In this document: positions 1 to 8,800 of the stretch, in pieces
How positions within the stretch are numbered: the stretch's first letter is position 1
Layout of the letters: every line of letters begins with the position of its first letter
Assembly: GCA_900768635.1 (NCBI GenBank)
Contig: CAAGDP010000231.1
Span: 1 to 38,344 of the forward strand
DNA from: Enterobacterales bacterium
GTDB lineage: Bacteria > Pseudomonadota > Gammaproteobacteria > Enterobacterales > Succinivibrionaceae
Length of the DNA stretch: 38,344 nt
Direction of reading: 5' to 3'
Notes under the pieces: model-generated
Seen by the model: only the letters and a program-made list of their open reading frames with translations
Databases searched by the model: none
Told to the model about the DNA's origin: nothing
Program-made: the position numbers and the translations under genes

Positions 1-90
1 AGTTATAAATCATCTTTGGAGTTCAAGAATAAGAATGTTAAGGGCTATGCACTAATCTTCTCAGGCTCGGAATGTGTGTACTGGGGATAA
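1..90 (+). CDS. Possible 3' end of a gene entering from the left (partial)
   Basis: Frame 1 is open from the first base to a TAA at 88-90. It gives 29 residues ending in ALIFSGSECVYWG. The tail is not recognised. Length alone does not prove coding, since a 29-codon open frame can occur by chance. No other frame in the first 200 bases looks better. The upstream sequence would settle it. Confidence 0.25.
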   Translation, partial: SYKSSLEFKNKNVKGYALIFSGSECVYWG

Positions 91-190
91 AAGACAAATT
101 AGGGATGATTAAAGTGATGCAGGACTGTGATCTTGGGTTTTGCTATTGAGTGAAAAGTAATCGCTTTCCTTACTTTTTTCTTTTTCTCCC

Positions 191-219
191 TTTACAAATT
201 TACCTTGGTCATATATTAT
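191..219 (+). promoter_or_regulatory. Sigma-70-type promoter for the serine tRNA
   Basis: TTTACA at 191-196 and TATTAT at 214-219 are separated by 17 bases. Each differs from the sigma-70 consensus by one base or two. The predicted start near 226 lies about 16 bases before the tRNA. Assigned by eye from hexamers and spacing only. Confidence 0.55.
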
Positions 220-241
220 AGCAACGTTTTGAAGCAGTCAC

Positions 242-329
242 GGATGGGTGGCAGAGCGGTTGAATGCACCGGTCTTGAAAACCGGCGAAGAGCAATCTTT
301 CCTGAGTTCGAATCTCAGCCCATCCGCCA
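242..329 (+). tRNA. tRNA-Ser (anticodon UGA)
   Basis: The acceptor arms GGATGGG (242-248) and CCCATCC (319-325) pair perfectly. They are followed by discriminator G and an encoded CCA (327-329). The anticodon stem CCGGT/ACCGG encloses the loop CTTGAAA with anticodon TGA at 276-278, which reads UCA. A long variable arm follows, as expected for a class II serine tRNA, and the T arm contains GTTCGAATC. All arms fold and the molecule appears intact. Confidence 0.97.
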
Positions 330-536
330 TAATTAACTTTTCTATTTTCTCTGTATCTGTTATCTTAACTTTCAGTATTTTCCATCAGATAGTAGGTTTT
401 TGCTTCTGTATTTAAACGGCATTTATAATTTTGGCAGGTTGCTGGTGATATGATGAACTGTTAACGACAGCTGTAATCTGATCTGATTGTGAATTTGTGT
501 TTTTCCTATGATTGATCTGCAGGTAGATCTGCCGGT

Positions 537-1310
537 GTGGGTGTATTTCTTATGAATTGTCGAGAACTTGTTGCTCTTACTTCTGATTTGGCGTCCCGGC
601 TTTGCGGATGCGGAGCGGAAACCCGTTTAATCGTTCAAACTGCGGAACGAGTAGCCCGGGCCTGTGGAGGTAGTGCAGTGATTATAGTAGATCCGGGAAA
701 GATCAGCATTAAGGTTGAATATCAGGGCTCGGTATGTGAAACATTTGTACCGTCCCCTGCCATTCATCTTAATATGGGATGTCTTATTTCCTATGTACGT
801 CTCTGCCGTCAGCTGGAGCAGGGTGCGATATCTCCGGAAACCTTCAGTCATCAGGTGAAGGAGGTGAAAAGCATCAGTTATCATCCATTGCTGATAATTG
901 TGGCTATTGGTCTGGCAACCGGGGCATTTTCCGGTATTAATGGGGGATCATTGGGAGCCAGCTGTGTGGGGATCCTGTCAGGAATGTTTGTTATGGCCTG
1001 TCGCATTGGTATGCACAAGGCCCGGCTTTTCCCGCTGTTTATTTTTACTGTGTGTGGGTTTGCCGGTACTATGATATCCTGTCTGATGGGTACCTGGATT
1101 TTTAATCTGGACAGTTACAACCTTGTTATAGCTATGGTTGTAAGTCTTCTTCCTCTTATTCCGGGTTTTCCATTTATCAATGGTATACTGGATTTGTTCA
1201 AGGGGTATGTGACTATGGGAATATCCAGGCTGATCAGCACATTTATGATCCTTTTTGCTGTATCACTGGGTATTATGATGGCTTTTTCTCTTCTTCCTTC
1301 CGGGTGGTGA
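537..1310 (+). CDS. yjjP: Threonine/serine exporter, N-terminal-type subunit (YjjP/ThrE family)
   Basis: This is the half of a ThrE-type amino-acid exporter that carries the cytoplasmic domain. The N-terminal region has the family GAET signature near residue 26 and a soluble alpha/beta segment to about residue 115. About five hydrophobic segments follow, with the conserved PGFPFINGILDLFKGY stretch near the C-terminus. The partner with the remaining membrane helices follows four bases later, so the pair matches E. coli YjjP/YjjB, which from memory export C4-dicarboxylates (succinate) and related compounds; actinobacterial ThrE exports threonine and serine. The GTG at 537 has only a weak AGGT upstream. 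ATG at 552 is an equally good start and preserves the whole family domain. Substrate is not shown by sequence. Confidence 0.85.
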   Translation: MGVFLMNCRELVALTSDLASRLCGCGAETRLIVQTAERVARACGGSAVIIVDPGKISIKVEYQGSVCETFVPSPAIHLNMGCLISYVRLCRQLEQGAISPETFSHQVKEVKSISYHPLLIIVAIGLATGAFSGINGGSLGASCVGILSGMFVMACRIGMHKARLFPLFIFTVCGFAGTMISCLMGTWIFNLDSYNLVIAMVVSLLPLIPGFPFINGILDLFKGYVTMGISRLISTFMILFAVSLGIMMAFSLLPSGW

Positions 1311-1314
1311 TAAT

Positions 1315-1824
1315 ATGGCAGGAGAAACTTTTTTTTACGGTACAGGATCTATGCTTCCGGCAACCAATTATCTTATGGACTTTCTCTTAAGCTCCATACC
1401 TGCCGGAGCTTTTGCTCTGGTTTTTGGAGTACCTTTGCGCTATGTGCCTCTGGCCGCTCTGGGAGGGGCGGTTGCCCATCTTACCAGAACTGTCTGTACA
1501 GATGCCTTTGGCATTGGTATAGTGGCTGCCACATTTATTGCCAGTTCGGTAATAAGTGTCATGTTTATTCTGATTGCCCCGCGGATCTGTGTACCCCGTC
1601 CCGTATTTACGGTAGCAAGTATTGTACCTGTCATTCCGGGCAAATTTGCCTATCTTACACTGCTTTCACTTATTAAGCTTCATAATGAGGCTGGAGATTC
1701 CTTGAGTTTGCATATAGCAGAGTTTTTTGAAAACGGGATCCTGACTACATTTGTACTTCTGGCTATCGGTATGGGTATAGCCATGCCATCCCTGTTTTTC
1801 TATCGCAGTCGTCCGGTGGTGTAA
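1315..1824 (+). CDS. yjjB: Threonine/serine exporter, C-terminal-type subunit (YjjB, DUF3815)
   Basis: A small inner-membrane protein of 169 residues, almost entirely hydrophobic, with four to five predicted helices. The segments FGVPLRYVPLAALGGAV and VIPGKFAY correspond to the conserved motifs of the ThrE_2 (DUF3815) half of the exporter. The ATG lies four bases after the yjjP stop, so the two are co-transcribed and probably translationally coupled. It should form the transport complex with YjjP. A strong hairpin lies about 70 bases downstream. The family assignment is firm; the exact substrate is inferred. Confidence 0.85.
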   Translation: MAGETFFYGTGSMLPATNYLMDFLLSSIPAGAFALVFGVPLRYVPLAALGGAVAHLTRTVCTDAFGIGIVAATFIASSVISVMFILIAPRICVPRPVFTVASIVPVIPGKFAYLTLLSLIKLHNEAGDSLSLHIAEFFENGILTTFVLLAIGMGIAMPSLFFYRSRPVV

Positions 1825-1896
1825 TGTCCAGATGGTGCTTGTTTTTAGAAGTCCCGGTAACCATGCCGGATGACTGTAATGAGTAACGCTTAATGA

Positions 1897-1930
1897 ACAT
1901 AATATCCGGAGGAAACTCCGGATATTATGT
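1897..1930. terminator. Bidirectional hairpin between convergent yjjB and ribA
   Basis: Two 14-base arms (1897-1910 and 1917-1930) are perfectly complementary around the loop GGAAAC. It lies between the yjjB stop (1824) and the ribA stop (1960), where a shared terminator is expected. Neither side has a long T-tract, so termination may be imperfect or may mainly protect 3' ends. Confidence 0.6.
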
Positions 1931-1959
1931 ATCATGAGTTCAAAAATGATTATCGGGTG

Positions 1960-2583
1960 TTATTCTTCTGAATTGAATTCCTGGGGACGGATAAACTTTA
2001 ACATATGATTAAAACGCTCCCGTTTGGTATTCAGGTAGCTGTTATTAAATTTGTTACGTCCCTCCTCCAGTGCAACCCTTCCGGAGACTTCAATGCCACA
2101 GCTCCGGATAGCATCAATTTTATCCGGGTTGTTGGTCATAAGAATGATATTGGAAACACCTAAAAGATTCAGTATTTCTGCGCAGAGATCATAATTGCGT
2201 TCATCCGGTTTAAAGCCTAATGCTACATTGGCATCGTAAGTATCCAGCCCCTGATCCTGCAGAGCATAAGCTTTGATTTTATTTAAAAGTCCGATGCCGC
2301 GACCTTCCTGACGGGCGTAGATCAGAATGCCCCGACCTTGTTCTGAAATTTTTTTAAGTGCAGATTCCAACTGAAATCCACAGTCACATTTCAGGGAAAA
2401 CAAGGTGTCACCGGTGAGACATTCAGAATGAATACGGGTCAGTACCGGTTCACCGGTGGAAAGATCTCCCATAACCAGTGCAATATGCTCCTTGCCATTT
2501 CTGGTATCATTAAAACCTGCAATTTTAAAGGTTCCAAAAAGGGTAGGAAGATTAGCTTCGGCAACTTTTTCAATAAAACTCAT
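1960..2583 (-). CDS. ribA: GTP cyclohydrolase II
   Basis: Opens the riboflavin pathway by converting GTP to 2,5-diamino-6-ribosylamino-4-pyrimidinone 5'-phosphate, formate and pyrophosphate. The 207 residues align along the whole length with E. coli RibA (196 residues). The zinc-binding cysteines are visible as C55 in HSECLTGD and C66/C68 in KCDCGF. The substrate-site segments RQEGRGIGLLNKI and TNNPDKI are present. It stands alone, without a RibB domain, and is transcribed toward yjjB. The C-terminus is about ten residues longer than in E. coli. A good promoter lies just upstream. Confidence 0.96.
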   Translation of the reverse strand: MSFIEKVAEANLPTLFGTFKIAGFNDTRNGKEHIALVMGDLSTGEPVLTRIHSECLTGDTLFSLKCDCGFQLESALKKISEQGRGILIYARQEGRGIGLLNKIKAYALQDQGLDTYDANVALGFKPDERNYDLCAEILNLLGVSNIILMTNNPDKIDAIRSCGIEVSGRVALEEGRNKFNNSYLNTKRERFNHMLKFIRPQEFNSEE

Positions 2584-2613
2584 AAGAACGGACTCTCTTC
2601 ATAAAACCTACAC

Positions 2614-2643
2614 ATTATACAGGATAAGCGCCAGAAGTGATAA
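2614..2643 (-). promoter_or_regulatory. Sigma-70-type promoter of ribA
   Basis: On the minus strand a perfect TATAAT (plus-strand 2614-2619) is preceded by TTATCA (2638-2643) with an 18-base spacer. The -10 box ends about 30 bases before the ribA ATG at 2583. No riboswitch fold was recognised between promoter and start. Confidence 0.6.
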
Positions 2644-3314
2644 TCTGCGGGGAAGATTTTCAGAATTTACCGCTGATTGTCTGCCGTAAATTACCCGGCC
2701 CCCGGACACGGGAGAGCAAGTTAATGCTGGCAGCAACGCGGCTACCTGAAAATGATCCGGCAGCAAAACTCATTACATCTGATACCCCATAATAGCCGGA
2801 TTATCCACTCTGCCTTTTGGGTGGTCTATCAATTTTTAGTAGATATGATTTCCACCAAATATGAGTATTTTCATTATCGACAATCAATTCCGGACTTATA
2901 AATCCCAACTGATTTTTTAACCCCGTTGTTTTAGCCAGCAAGGTTCGCTTTTCATCCTAAATTTCTCTTAACGTAAAGAGATTCTGCATACTTGTGCTCC
3001 CAGGAAAGCCTCACCTCTCCCGGGATCTCCTTATACCATCAGCTCACTGGATAGGAACAGTAGATGATGTCAGAGAAGGTTTCAAGATGGCAGAGTGAAT
3101 TCCTTGAATGATGGAGAGAGTTCTCCGGATGTCAAAACGATTTCCTGAATGTCAAAAAAAGTGCTTAGAAAAGGGAGCAGTTTAATCACTTTATTCAAAA
3201 AATTTTTTTTGTGTTTAAGAAAAATTTTTTAAACCTCGCAAAAAGTATTTTCATAGAAATTTTCTTCTTTATGGCGTTTAGATGCACTGTGCACAATTTA
3301 AACAAATATGGAGC

Positions 3315-3341
3315 AAAAATGTGATTCTGGCTCACGTTTTT
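3315..3341 (+). promoter_or_regulatory. Dyad upstream of wecB: CRP-like site or attenuator hairpin
   Basis: Arms AAAAATGTGA (3315-3324) and TCACGTTTTT (3332-3341) pair at nine of ten positions, with a T-G wobble at the tenth, around a 7-base loop. The TGTGA/TCAC halves resemble a CRP operator, but that site normally has a 6-base spacer. As RNA it would be a hairpin ending in a U-run, i.e. terminator-like, about 80 bases before wecB. Confidence 0.4.
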
Positions 3342-3348
3342 TATAAAA

Positions 3349-3371
3349 AACTGTACAAAAAAAAAACAGTT
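3349..3371 (+). promoter_or_regulatory. Inverted repeat enclosing an A10 tract in the wecB leader
   Basis: AACTGT (3349-3354) and ACAGTT (3366-3371) flank an A-rich loop containing ten consecutive A (3357-3366). Homopolymers of this length can slip during replication. It sits about 50 bases before the first capsule gene. No function is demonstrated. Confidence 0.3.
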
Positions 3372-3418
3372 GTAAACTATTTGAAACCGTTTTTGTTTAA
3401 CTAAGAAAAAAAATCAGA

Positions 3419-4543
3419 ATGAAAATTATTGCTATTACAGGAACCAGACCGGAGGCTATTAAGGTAGCTCCAATAGTAAAAGAATTAAGAAAAAGGGATG
3501 GAATTCAGACTATCCTTTGCAACTCAGGGCAACATAAACAGATGATAGAAGAAACTTTTTCTGATTTTAAATTGGTTCCGGATATTTCCCTTGATGTCAT
3601 GAGTCCCGATCAAACATTGGCTAGTCTTTCTGGAAAACTGTTTGCTGCTGTAGATAGAGTTTTTGATGAGGAAAAGCCGGATTGGGTAATTGTTCAGGGT
3701 GATACCACAACAGTAATGGTATGTGCCCTTTGTGCTTTTTACCGGAAAATTAAAATTGCTCACGTAGAGGCGGGTTTACGTAGTTTTGACAAAACGGCTC
3801 CTTTTCCGGAAGAAATCAACCGCCAGATAGTAACACGTGTGGCAGATTTGCATTTTGCCCCCACACGTAATGCATATGCCAATCTTATCCGGGAGGGAAT
3901 TGATCCTGATAAGGCTTTTGTTACCGGCAATACGGTGATAGATGCATTACTGTGGGTTAAGGCTTTTCTTCAGGATAAACCTGAGTATTTAAATGAAGAA
4001 GTAAGAAAAGCTCAGGAAAAGGGCAGAAGAATTATTCTGGTTACCGGTCATCGCCGGGAAAATTTTGGTCGGGGCTTTGAAGAAATTTGCTGTGCTGTAA
4101 AGGAGCTGGCTGAACGTTATCACGATTGTCTTTTTGTTTATCCGGTTCACTTAAATCCTAATGTACAGGCTCCTGTAAAAAAATATTTAAGTGGTCATGA
4201 AAGAATTTTACTCCTTCCTCCACAGTCCTATCTGCATTTTCAGTCTTTATTAAATGCCAGTTATCTGGTTCTTACTGATTCCGGTGGAATTCAGGAGGAA
4301 GCTCCTGCTTTGGGTAAACCTGTTCTGGTAATGAGGGATGTGACGGAACGTCCGGAAGGAGTGAAAACCGGATGTGCGCGTCTGGTGGGTGCCAGAGCTG
4401 ATTGCATTATTGAAGGTGTTTCAGAATTGCTTGATGATCCGGTCCAGTATCAGAAAATGGCAAAAGCGCAGAATCCATACGGTCACGGTCATTCATCAGA
4501 AAGAATTGTTGATGCAATTTTAAGAGCCTCAGAAGAGGAATAA
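3419..4543 (+). CDS. wecB: UDP-N-acetylglucosamine 2-epimerase (non-hydrolysing)
   Basis: Interconverts UDP-GlcNAc and UDP-ManNAc in the cytoplasm. The protein has 374 residues against 376 in E. coli WecB. Catalytic and binding residues are all visible: D95 in QGDTTT, E117 in HVEAGLRS, E131 in FPEEINR and H211 in TGHRREN. The UDP-binding LTDSGGIQEEAP loop is also present. It is the first gene of the capsule operon, and the next gene oxidises its product, so the pair supplies UDP-ManNAcA. No strong Shine-Dalgarno precedes the ATG, only an A-rich leader. In enterobacteria wecB serves common-antigen synthesis; here the context points to capsule. Confidence 0.95.
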   Translation: MKIIAITGTRPEAIKVAPIVKELRKRDGIQTILCNSGQHKQMIEETFSDFKLVPDISLDVMSPDQTLASLSGKLFAAVDRVFDEEKPDWVIVQGDTTTVMVCALCAFYRKIKIAHVEAGLRSFDKTAPFPEEINRQIVTRVADLHFAPTRNAYANLIREGIDPDKAFVTGNTVIDALLWVKAFLQDKPEYLNEEVRKAQEKGRRIILVTGHRRENFGRGFEEICCAVKELAERYHDCLFVYPVHLNPNVQAPVKKYLSGHERILLLPPQSYLHFQSLLNASYLVLTDSGGIQEEAPALGKPVLVMRDVTERPEGVKTGCARLVGARADCIIEGVSELLDDPVQYQKMAKAQNPYGHGHSSERIVDAILRASEEE

Positions 4544-4602
4544 GTTGTTTTTTTTCTGGATTGCATTTTATTAGTCATAAATTTTTTTTGGGTCTTGTGT
4601 AA

Positions 4603-5838
4603 ATGAAGTTATGTATTTGCGGTCTGGGTTATATAGGTTTACCAACTGCTGCAATGTTTTCCTCCCATGGTGTTTATGTTCATGGGGTTGAAGTTAATCA
4701 CCACGCTATTGATACCATCAATCAGGGCAAAATTCATATTGTGGAGCCCGGTTTAGGTGAAGTGGTCCGGAAAGTTGTTGAAGGCGGTTATTTAAAAGCA
4801 TCAGACAAAGCCTGTGAGGCGGATGCATATATTATCTGTGTGCCGACTCCTTTTAAGGATAATCATGAACCGGATTTAAGCTATGTGGATGCGGCTGCTT
4901 TGGAAATTGCTCCGTATATAAGGAAAGGTAACACTGTAATTCTGGAGTCTACTTCTCCCGTGGGAACAACTGAACGTATAGCCAGCCTTATTTCCCGGCA
5001 ACGTCCGGAGCTGAAAATGGCATCAGCAGACAGTGAAGAGTGTGATGTATATTTTGCTTACTGTCCGGAGCGGGTTCTTCCGGGAAAAATTATGGAAGAA
5101 CTGATAGGTAACGACCGTATTGTAGGTGGAATTAACTCTGTTTCAGCAGAGAAGGCTGCCCAGGTTTACAGTGTGTTTGTAAAAGGCCAGCTTCTGAAAA
5201 CTAATGCTAAAACCGGCGAAATGTCCAAGCTTACGGAAAATGCATTTCGGGATGTGAATATTGCCTTTGCCAATGAGCTGTCTTTAATTTGCGATCGGTT
5301 GGGTATTGATGTGTGGGAGCTTATTGAACTGGCAAATCACCATCCCCGGGTAAATATATTAAATCCCGGTCCAGGCGTTGGCGGACACTGTATAGCGGTG
5401 GATCCCTGGTTTATTGTAAGTAAAACTCCGGATCTGGCCAGAATTATTCATATGGCCCGGGATATTAACGACGGCAAACCTTCCTGGGTAAAAAATCAGG
5501 TGCGTAATGCGGTGATAAGAAGTGGCAGACAATGCACCATCGCCTGTCTAGGTCTTGCTTTTAAACCGGATATAGATGATTTACGGGAGAGTCCGTCCGT
5601 ATATATTGCCCGGGATTTATCCCGGGAGTTTCCGGGAATGGTGCAGGTGGTGGAGCCGAATATCAGTGAGCTTCCTGCAAGCCTTAAGGATACTGATCTC
5701 AGACTTACTTCTCTGGATGAGGCACTCAAGGCTGATATTGTGCTTCTTCTTGTGGATCACCGGGAGTTCAGGGCGATTAAGCCTCAGTTTGAAGATCGTC
5801 AGTTCCTTATTGATACCAGGGGAATCTGGCAACGGTAA
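4603..5838 (+). CDS. wecC: UDP-N-acetyl-D-mannosamine dehydrogenase
   Basis: Oxidises UDP-ManNAc twice with NAD to UDP-ManNAcA, an acidic capsule precursor. The N-terminal Rossmann motif GLGYIGLP is at residues 7-14. STSPVGTT, PERVLPG and the central-domain KLTENAFRDVNIAFANEL helix follow. The catalytic cysteine is C263 in GVGGHCIAVDPWF. The 411-residue length fits the UDP-glucose/GDP-mannose dehydrogenase family, and the PWF after the active site favours the WecC branch over UDP-Glc dehydrogenases. It lies 59 bases after wecB on the same strand. ManNAcA is therefore a likely constituent of the polysaccharide. Confidence 0.92.
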   Translation: MKLCICGLGYIGLPTAAMFSSHGVYVHGVEVNHHAIDTINQGKIHIVEPGLGEVVRKVVEGGYLKASDKACEADAYIICVPTPFKDNHEPDLSYVDAAALEIAPYIRKGNTVILESTSPVGTTERIASLISRQRPELKMASADSEECDVYFAYCPERVLPGKIMEELIGNDRIVGGINSVSAEKAAQVYSVFVKGQLLKTNAKTGEMSKLTENAFRDVNIAFANELSLICDRLGIDVWELIELANHHPRVNILNPGPGVGGHCIAVDPWFIVSKTPDLARIIHMARDINDGKPSWVKNQVRNAVIRSGRQCTIACLGLAFKPDIDDLRESPSVYIARDLSREFPGMVQVVEPNISELPASLKDTDLRLTSLDEALKADIVLLLVDHREFRAIKPQFEDRQFLIDTRGIWQR

Positions 5839-5885
5839 AGTTTAGTTTATCCAGACGTAAACTTATAGATTTTTAATGCAGGTAT

Positions 5886-8800
5886 ATGACAGAGAAAGTG
5901 TTCGGTAAAGTTCAGGATATAGCAGTTGTAGGTATGGCTTTTCGTTTTCCGGCAGGAATCGACAGCTGTAAAAAATTATGGGATTTTATGTCTCAGGGTA
6001 ACTGTGCTATTTCTGAAATCCCTGCTGATCGCTGGCCTACAGATTTATATCAGGATCCTGATAAGAATATCCCCGGAAGAAGCAAAAACTTCTGTGCCGG
6101 TGTTCTGGAGAGGATCCGGGATTTTGATGCCTCCTTTTTCGGAATTTCTCCCCGGGAGGCGGAGTGGCTGGATCCTCAGCAACGCATTCTTCTGGAAACC
6201 GTTTATGAGTGTATGGAGGATGCAGGGATCCGTCCGTCCTTGTTAAAAGGAACTCAATGTGGCGTTTATACCGGTATTTCCTCTTTGGATTATGGACTGC
6301 AGGCTCCTGCGGATCTGCCTTCCATTTCCGCCTACACTATGACGGGAAATACTTTTTCTCTTGCCAGTAATCGTATTTCATATGTGTTTGATCTTCACGG
6401 CCCTTCCATATCTATGGATACCGCCTGCTCATCCTCATTAGTTACTCTTCACCAGGCCTGCCAGGATTTACGCAGTGGCAGGGTGTCCTGCGCACTGGTC
6501 TGCGGAGTTCATCTCCTCCAGAACCCCTATTCCTTTATTGGTTTCAGCAAGGCTTCCATGTTGTCTCCAACTGGCACCTGTCATCCTTTTGCTGCTGATG
6601 CCAACGGCTATGTACGCTCTGAAGGATGTGCCGTACTTCTTATCAAGCCTCTGGAAGATGCAGTCCGGGATAAAAACCGGATTTACGGGGTAATCAAAGC
6701 TTCCGGTGTAAATACTGACGGTGCCAGAAAAAAAGGTCTTACCATTCCTTCTCAGGAAGCTCAGGCAGAGCTTATGACCCGGGTTTTAAAAGACAGTGGT
6801 CTTTCCTTCTCAGATTTCGATTATGTGGAAGTTCACGGCACCGGAACTCCGGTAGGAGATCCGGTAGAGGCTGCTTCTGTTTCAAAGGTGTATGGTAATA
6901 AAGTACCCGGACCAGAAGGTGAGAACATAAATTCCGGCTGTTTTGAAAAATCTCTGCCTATTTCCTCAGCCAAGGGGTATCTCGGCCATATGGAGCCGGT
7001 ATCGGGCTTAGCCAGTTTTATTAAGGCGGTGCTGTGTCTTGGTCACAAGGCTCTGCCTCCGGTCCCGTTTGCTTTTACCCCAAATCCTAATATTGATTTT
7101 GATGATCTGGGGGTATTCTGTCCTGCTCAGGGGATATCTCTGGCTAAAGAAGGACGAAAAACCTGTACTGCCGGGGTAAATTCCTTTGGCTTTGGCGGAG
7201 CCAATGCCCATGTGATTCTGCAGTGGCGTGATTGGGATTGTATGTCTTTTGCAAATTCTGATGAGGATTTGGTTAAGACTCCTCAATTTGATAATGACCG
7301 GGAAAAGAGTTGTGAACCTGTAGCATTAAGCGGAAAAAATGTTGCAGAAGAAATAACTACCCCTTCTTTTCAGGAAAATCTGCAGGGATTTTTCCTGAGT
7401 GCTGAAAGCCGGGATTCTCTGAAAGGACTTGCCTGTGCCTATGGTAGTTTCCTGGTGGACAACCCTGTTAAAAATATTGCTGATTTGTCCCAGGCTGTTT
7501 TGCAGAAGCGTGACCTGTTCACCCATCGTCTTGCAGTGTTGTGCTCCCGTGAGGAAGAGCTTGTTTCTGCACTTCTGGATTTTGCCCGGAATGGCGAGTC
7601 TTCTCAGGTTATAACCTCCGTTGTAAAAAAGCCCTATAAGAAAATAGCCTTTGTATTTAACGGTAACGGTGCCCAGTACCTGGGTATGGGACGGGATCTT
7701 TATAATGAAAGCAAGGTATTTAAATCAGTAATTGATGATTTATCTCCTGATATTGCATCTTATATTGGTATATCTGTAAAGGATATTATTTCCGGGGCAG
7801 TTGCTGATGATCCGGAATTTATCAGATGTACCAGAATTGCCCAGCCCATGATTTTTAGTATTCAGGTGGGTATTGCAGAGGTTCTGAAAAGTTATGGCAT
7901 AGTTCCGGAGATGACCTGCGGCCACAGTATGGGAGAGATTGCTGCAGTATATGTGGCAGGTAAACTTTCCCGCAGTGAGGCGATAAAGGTTATATGTATA
8001 CGGAGTATGCTTCAGGATCGAAGCCGTGATCAGGGCCGGATGGCAGTAGTTTCCCTGTCTCCTCAGGATTTTGCCGGGGTAACAAAGGATCTGGGAGTTG
8101 CCAATGTTGCTGTGGCTGCCTTTAATTCAGCTGATAATATTACCATCTCCGGTGATATTTCTTCTCTGGAAATTCTGGGGAGATATTTCAGGGAGCATCA
8201 TATTTTCTTTAAACTGCTGGATGTGGATTATCCTTTCCATAGTTCCTTTATGGATGAGATCCATCAGGATGTGTTGCAGGAGCTTAAAGATATCGGCGAG
8301 TGTTCCCCTGATGGGAGATCAGAGGGTGAGACGGTATTTTATTCCACTGTCTATGGTCGTCGCCTGCAGGACGGGGAAAATCTTAACAGTGAATACTGGT
8401 GGCATAACATCCGAGATCAGGTTCTGTTTGCTCCCGCTGTTACAGCAGTGGCAGGTGATGGTGCTGATTATATTCTGGAGATTGGACCTGATGCCATATT
8501 GCAACGTTATCTCCGGGATGCACTGAAATCTGTATCTTCATCTGATCACCGACAGGGTGCGGTAATAACTGACAGTAACAGCAGTACCTCATTACCGGTG
8601 GTTAAAGCTGCTCTTTCCCGAAAAAACACCCACTTCAGACAACTTATGGAAGTTGTTCTGGATAATCTCAACCAATTTCAGAAACTGTCTGATATACAAA
8701 ATTCCGCAGATGGTGATGTTTCATCCCCTAATGCGTATGTTCCTGATGTTTCGACAGTTTCTGATCTTTCAGTTGAAAAAGATGTTTTTTACGACCTGCC

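Larger units (their letters stand above)
2584..3418. other. Intergenic region between ribA and the capsule locus
   Basis: 835 bases without a convincing gene on either strand. The left part is of ordinary composition and holds the ribA promoter and a short inverted repeat (AATTTAC at 2664-2670, GTAAATT at 2686-2692). From about 3180 it becomes very AT-rich with long A and T runs and several dyads. This part is the likely regulatory leader of the capsule operon. No JUMPstart/ops element (GGCGGTAGCG) was found. I could not single out a confident promoter. Confidence 0.6.

Noticed and set aside
2584..2760. Possible FMN or other riboswitch near ribA
   Set aside because: None of the conserved FMN-element blocks was found on either strand, and the ribA promoter leaves a leader of only about 25 bases.
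2584..3418. JUMPstart/ops element
   Set aside because: No GGCGGTAGCG-like sequence found in the leader.
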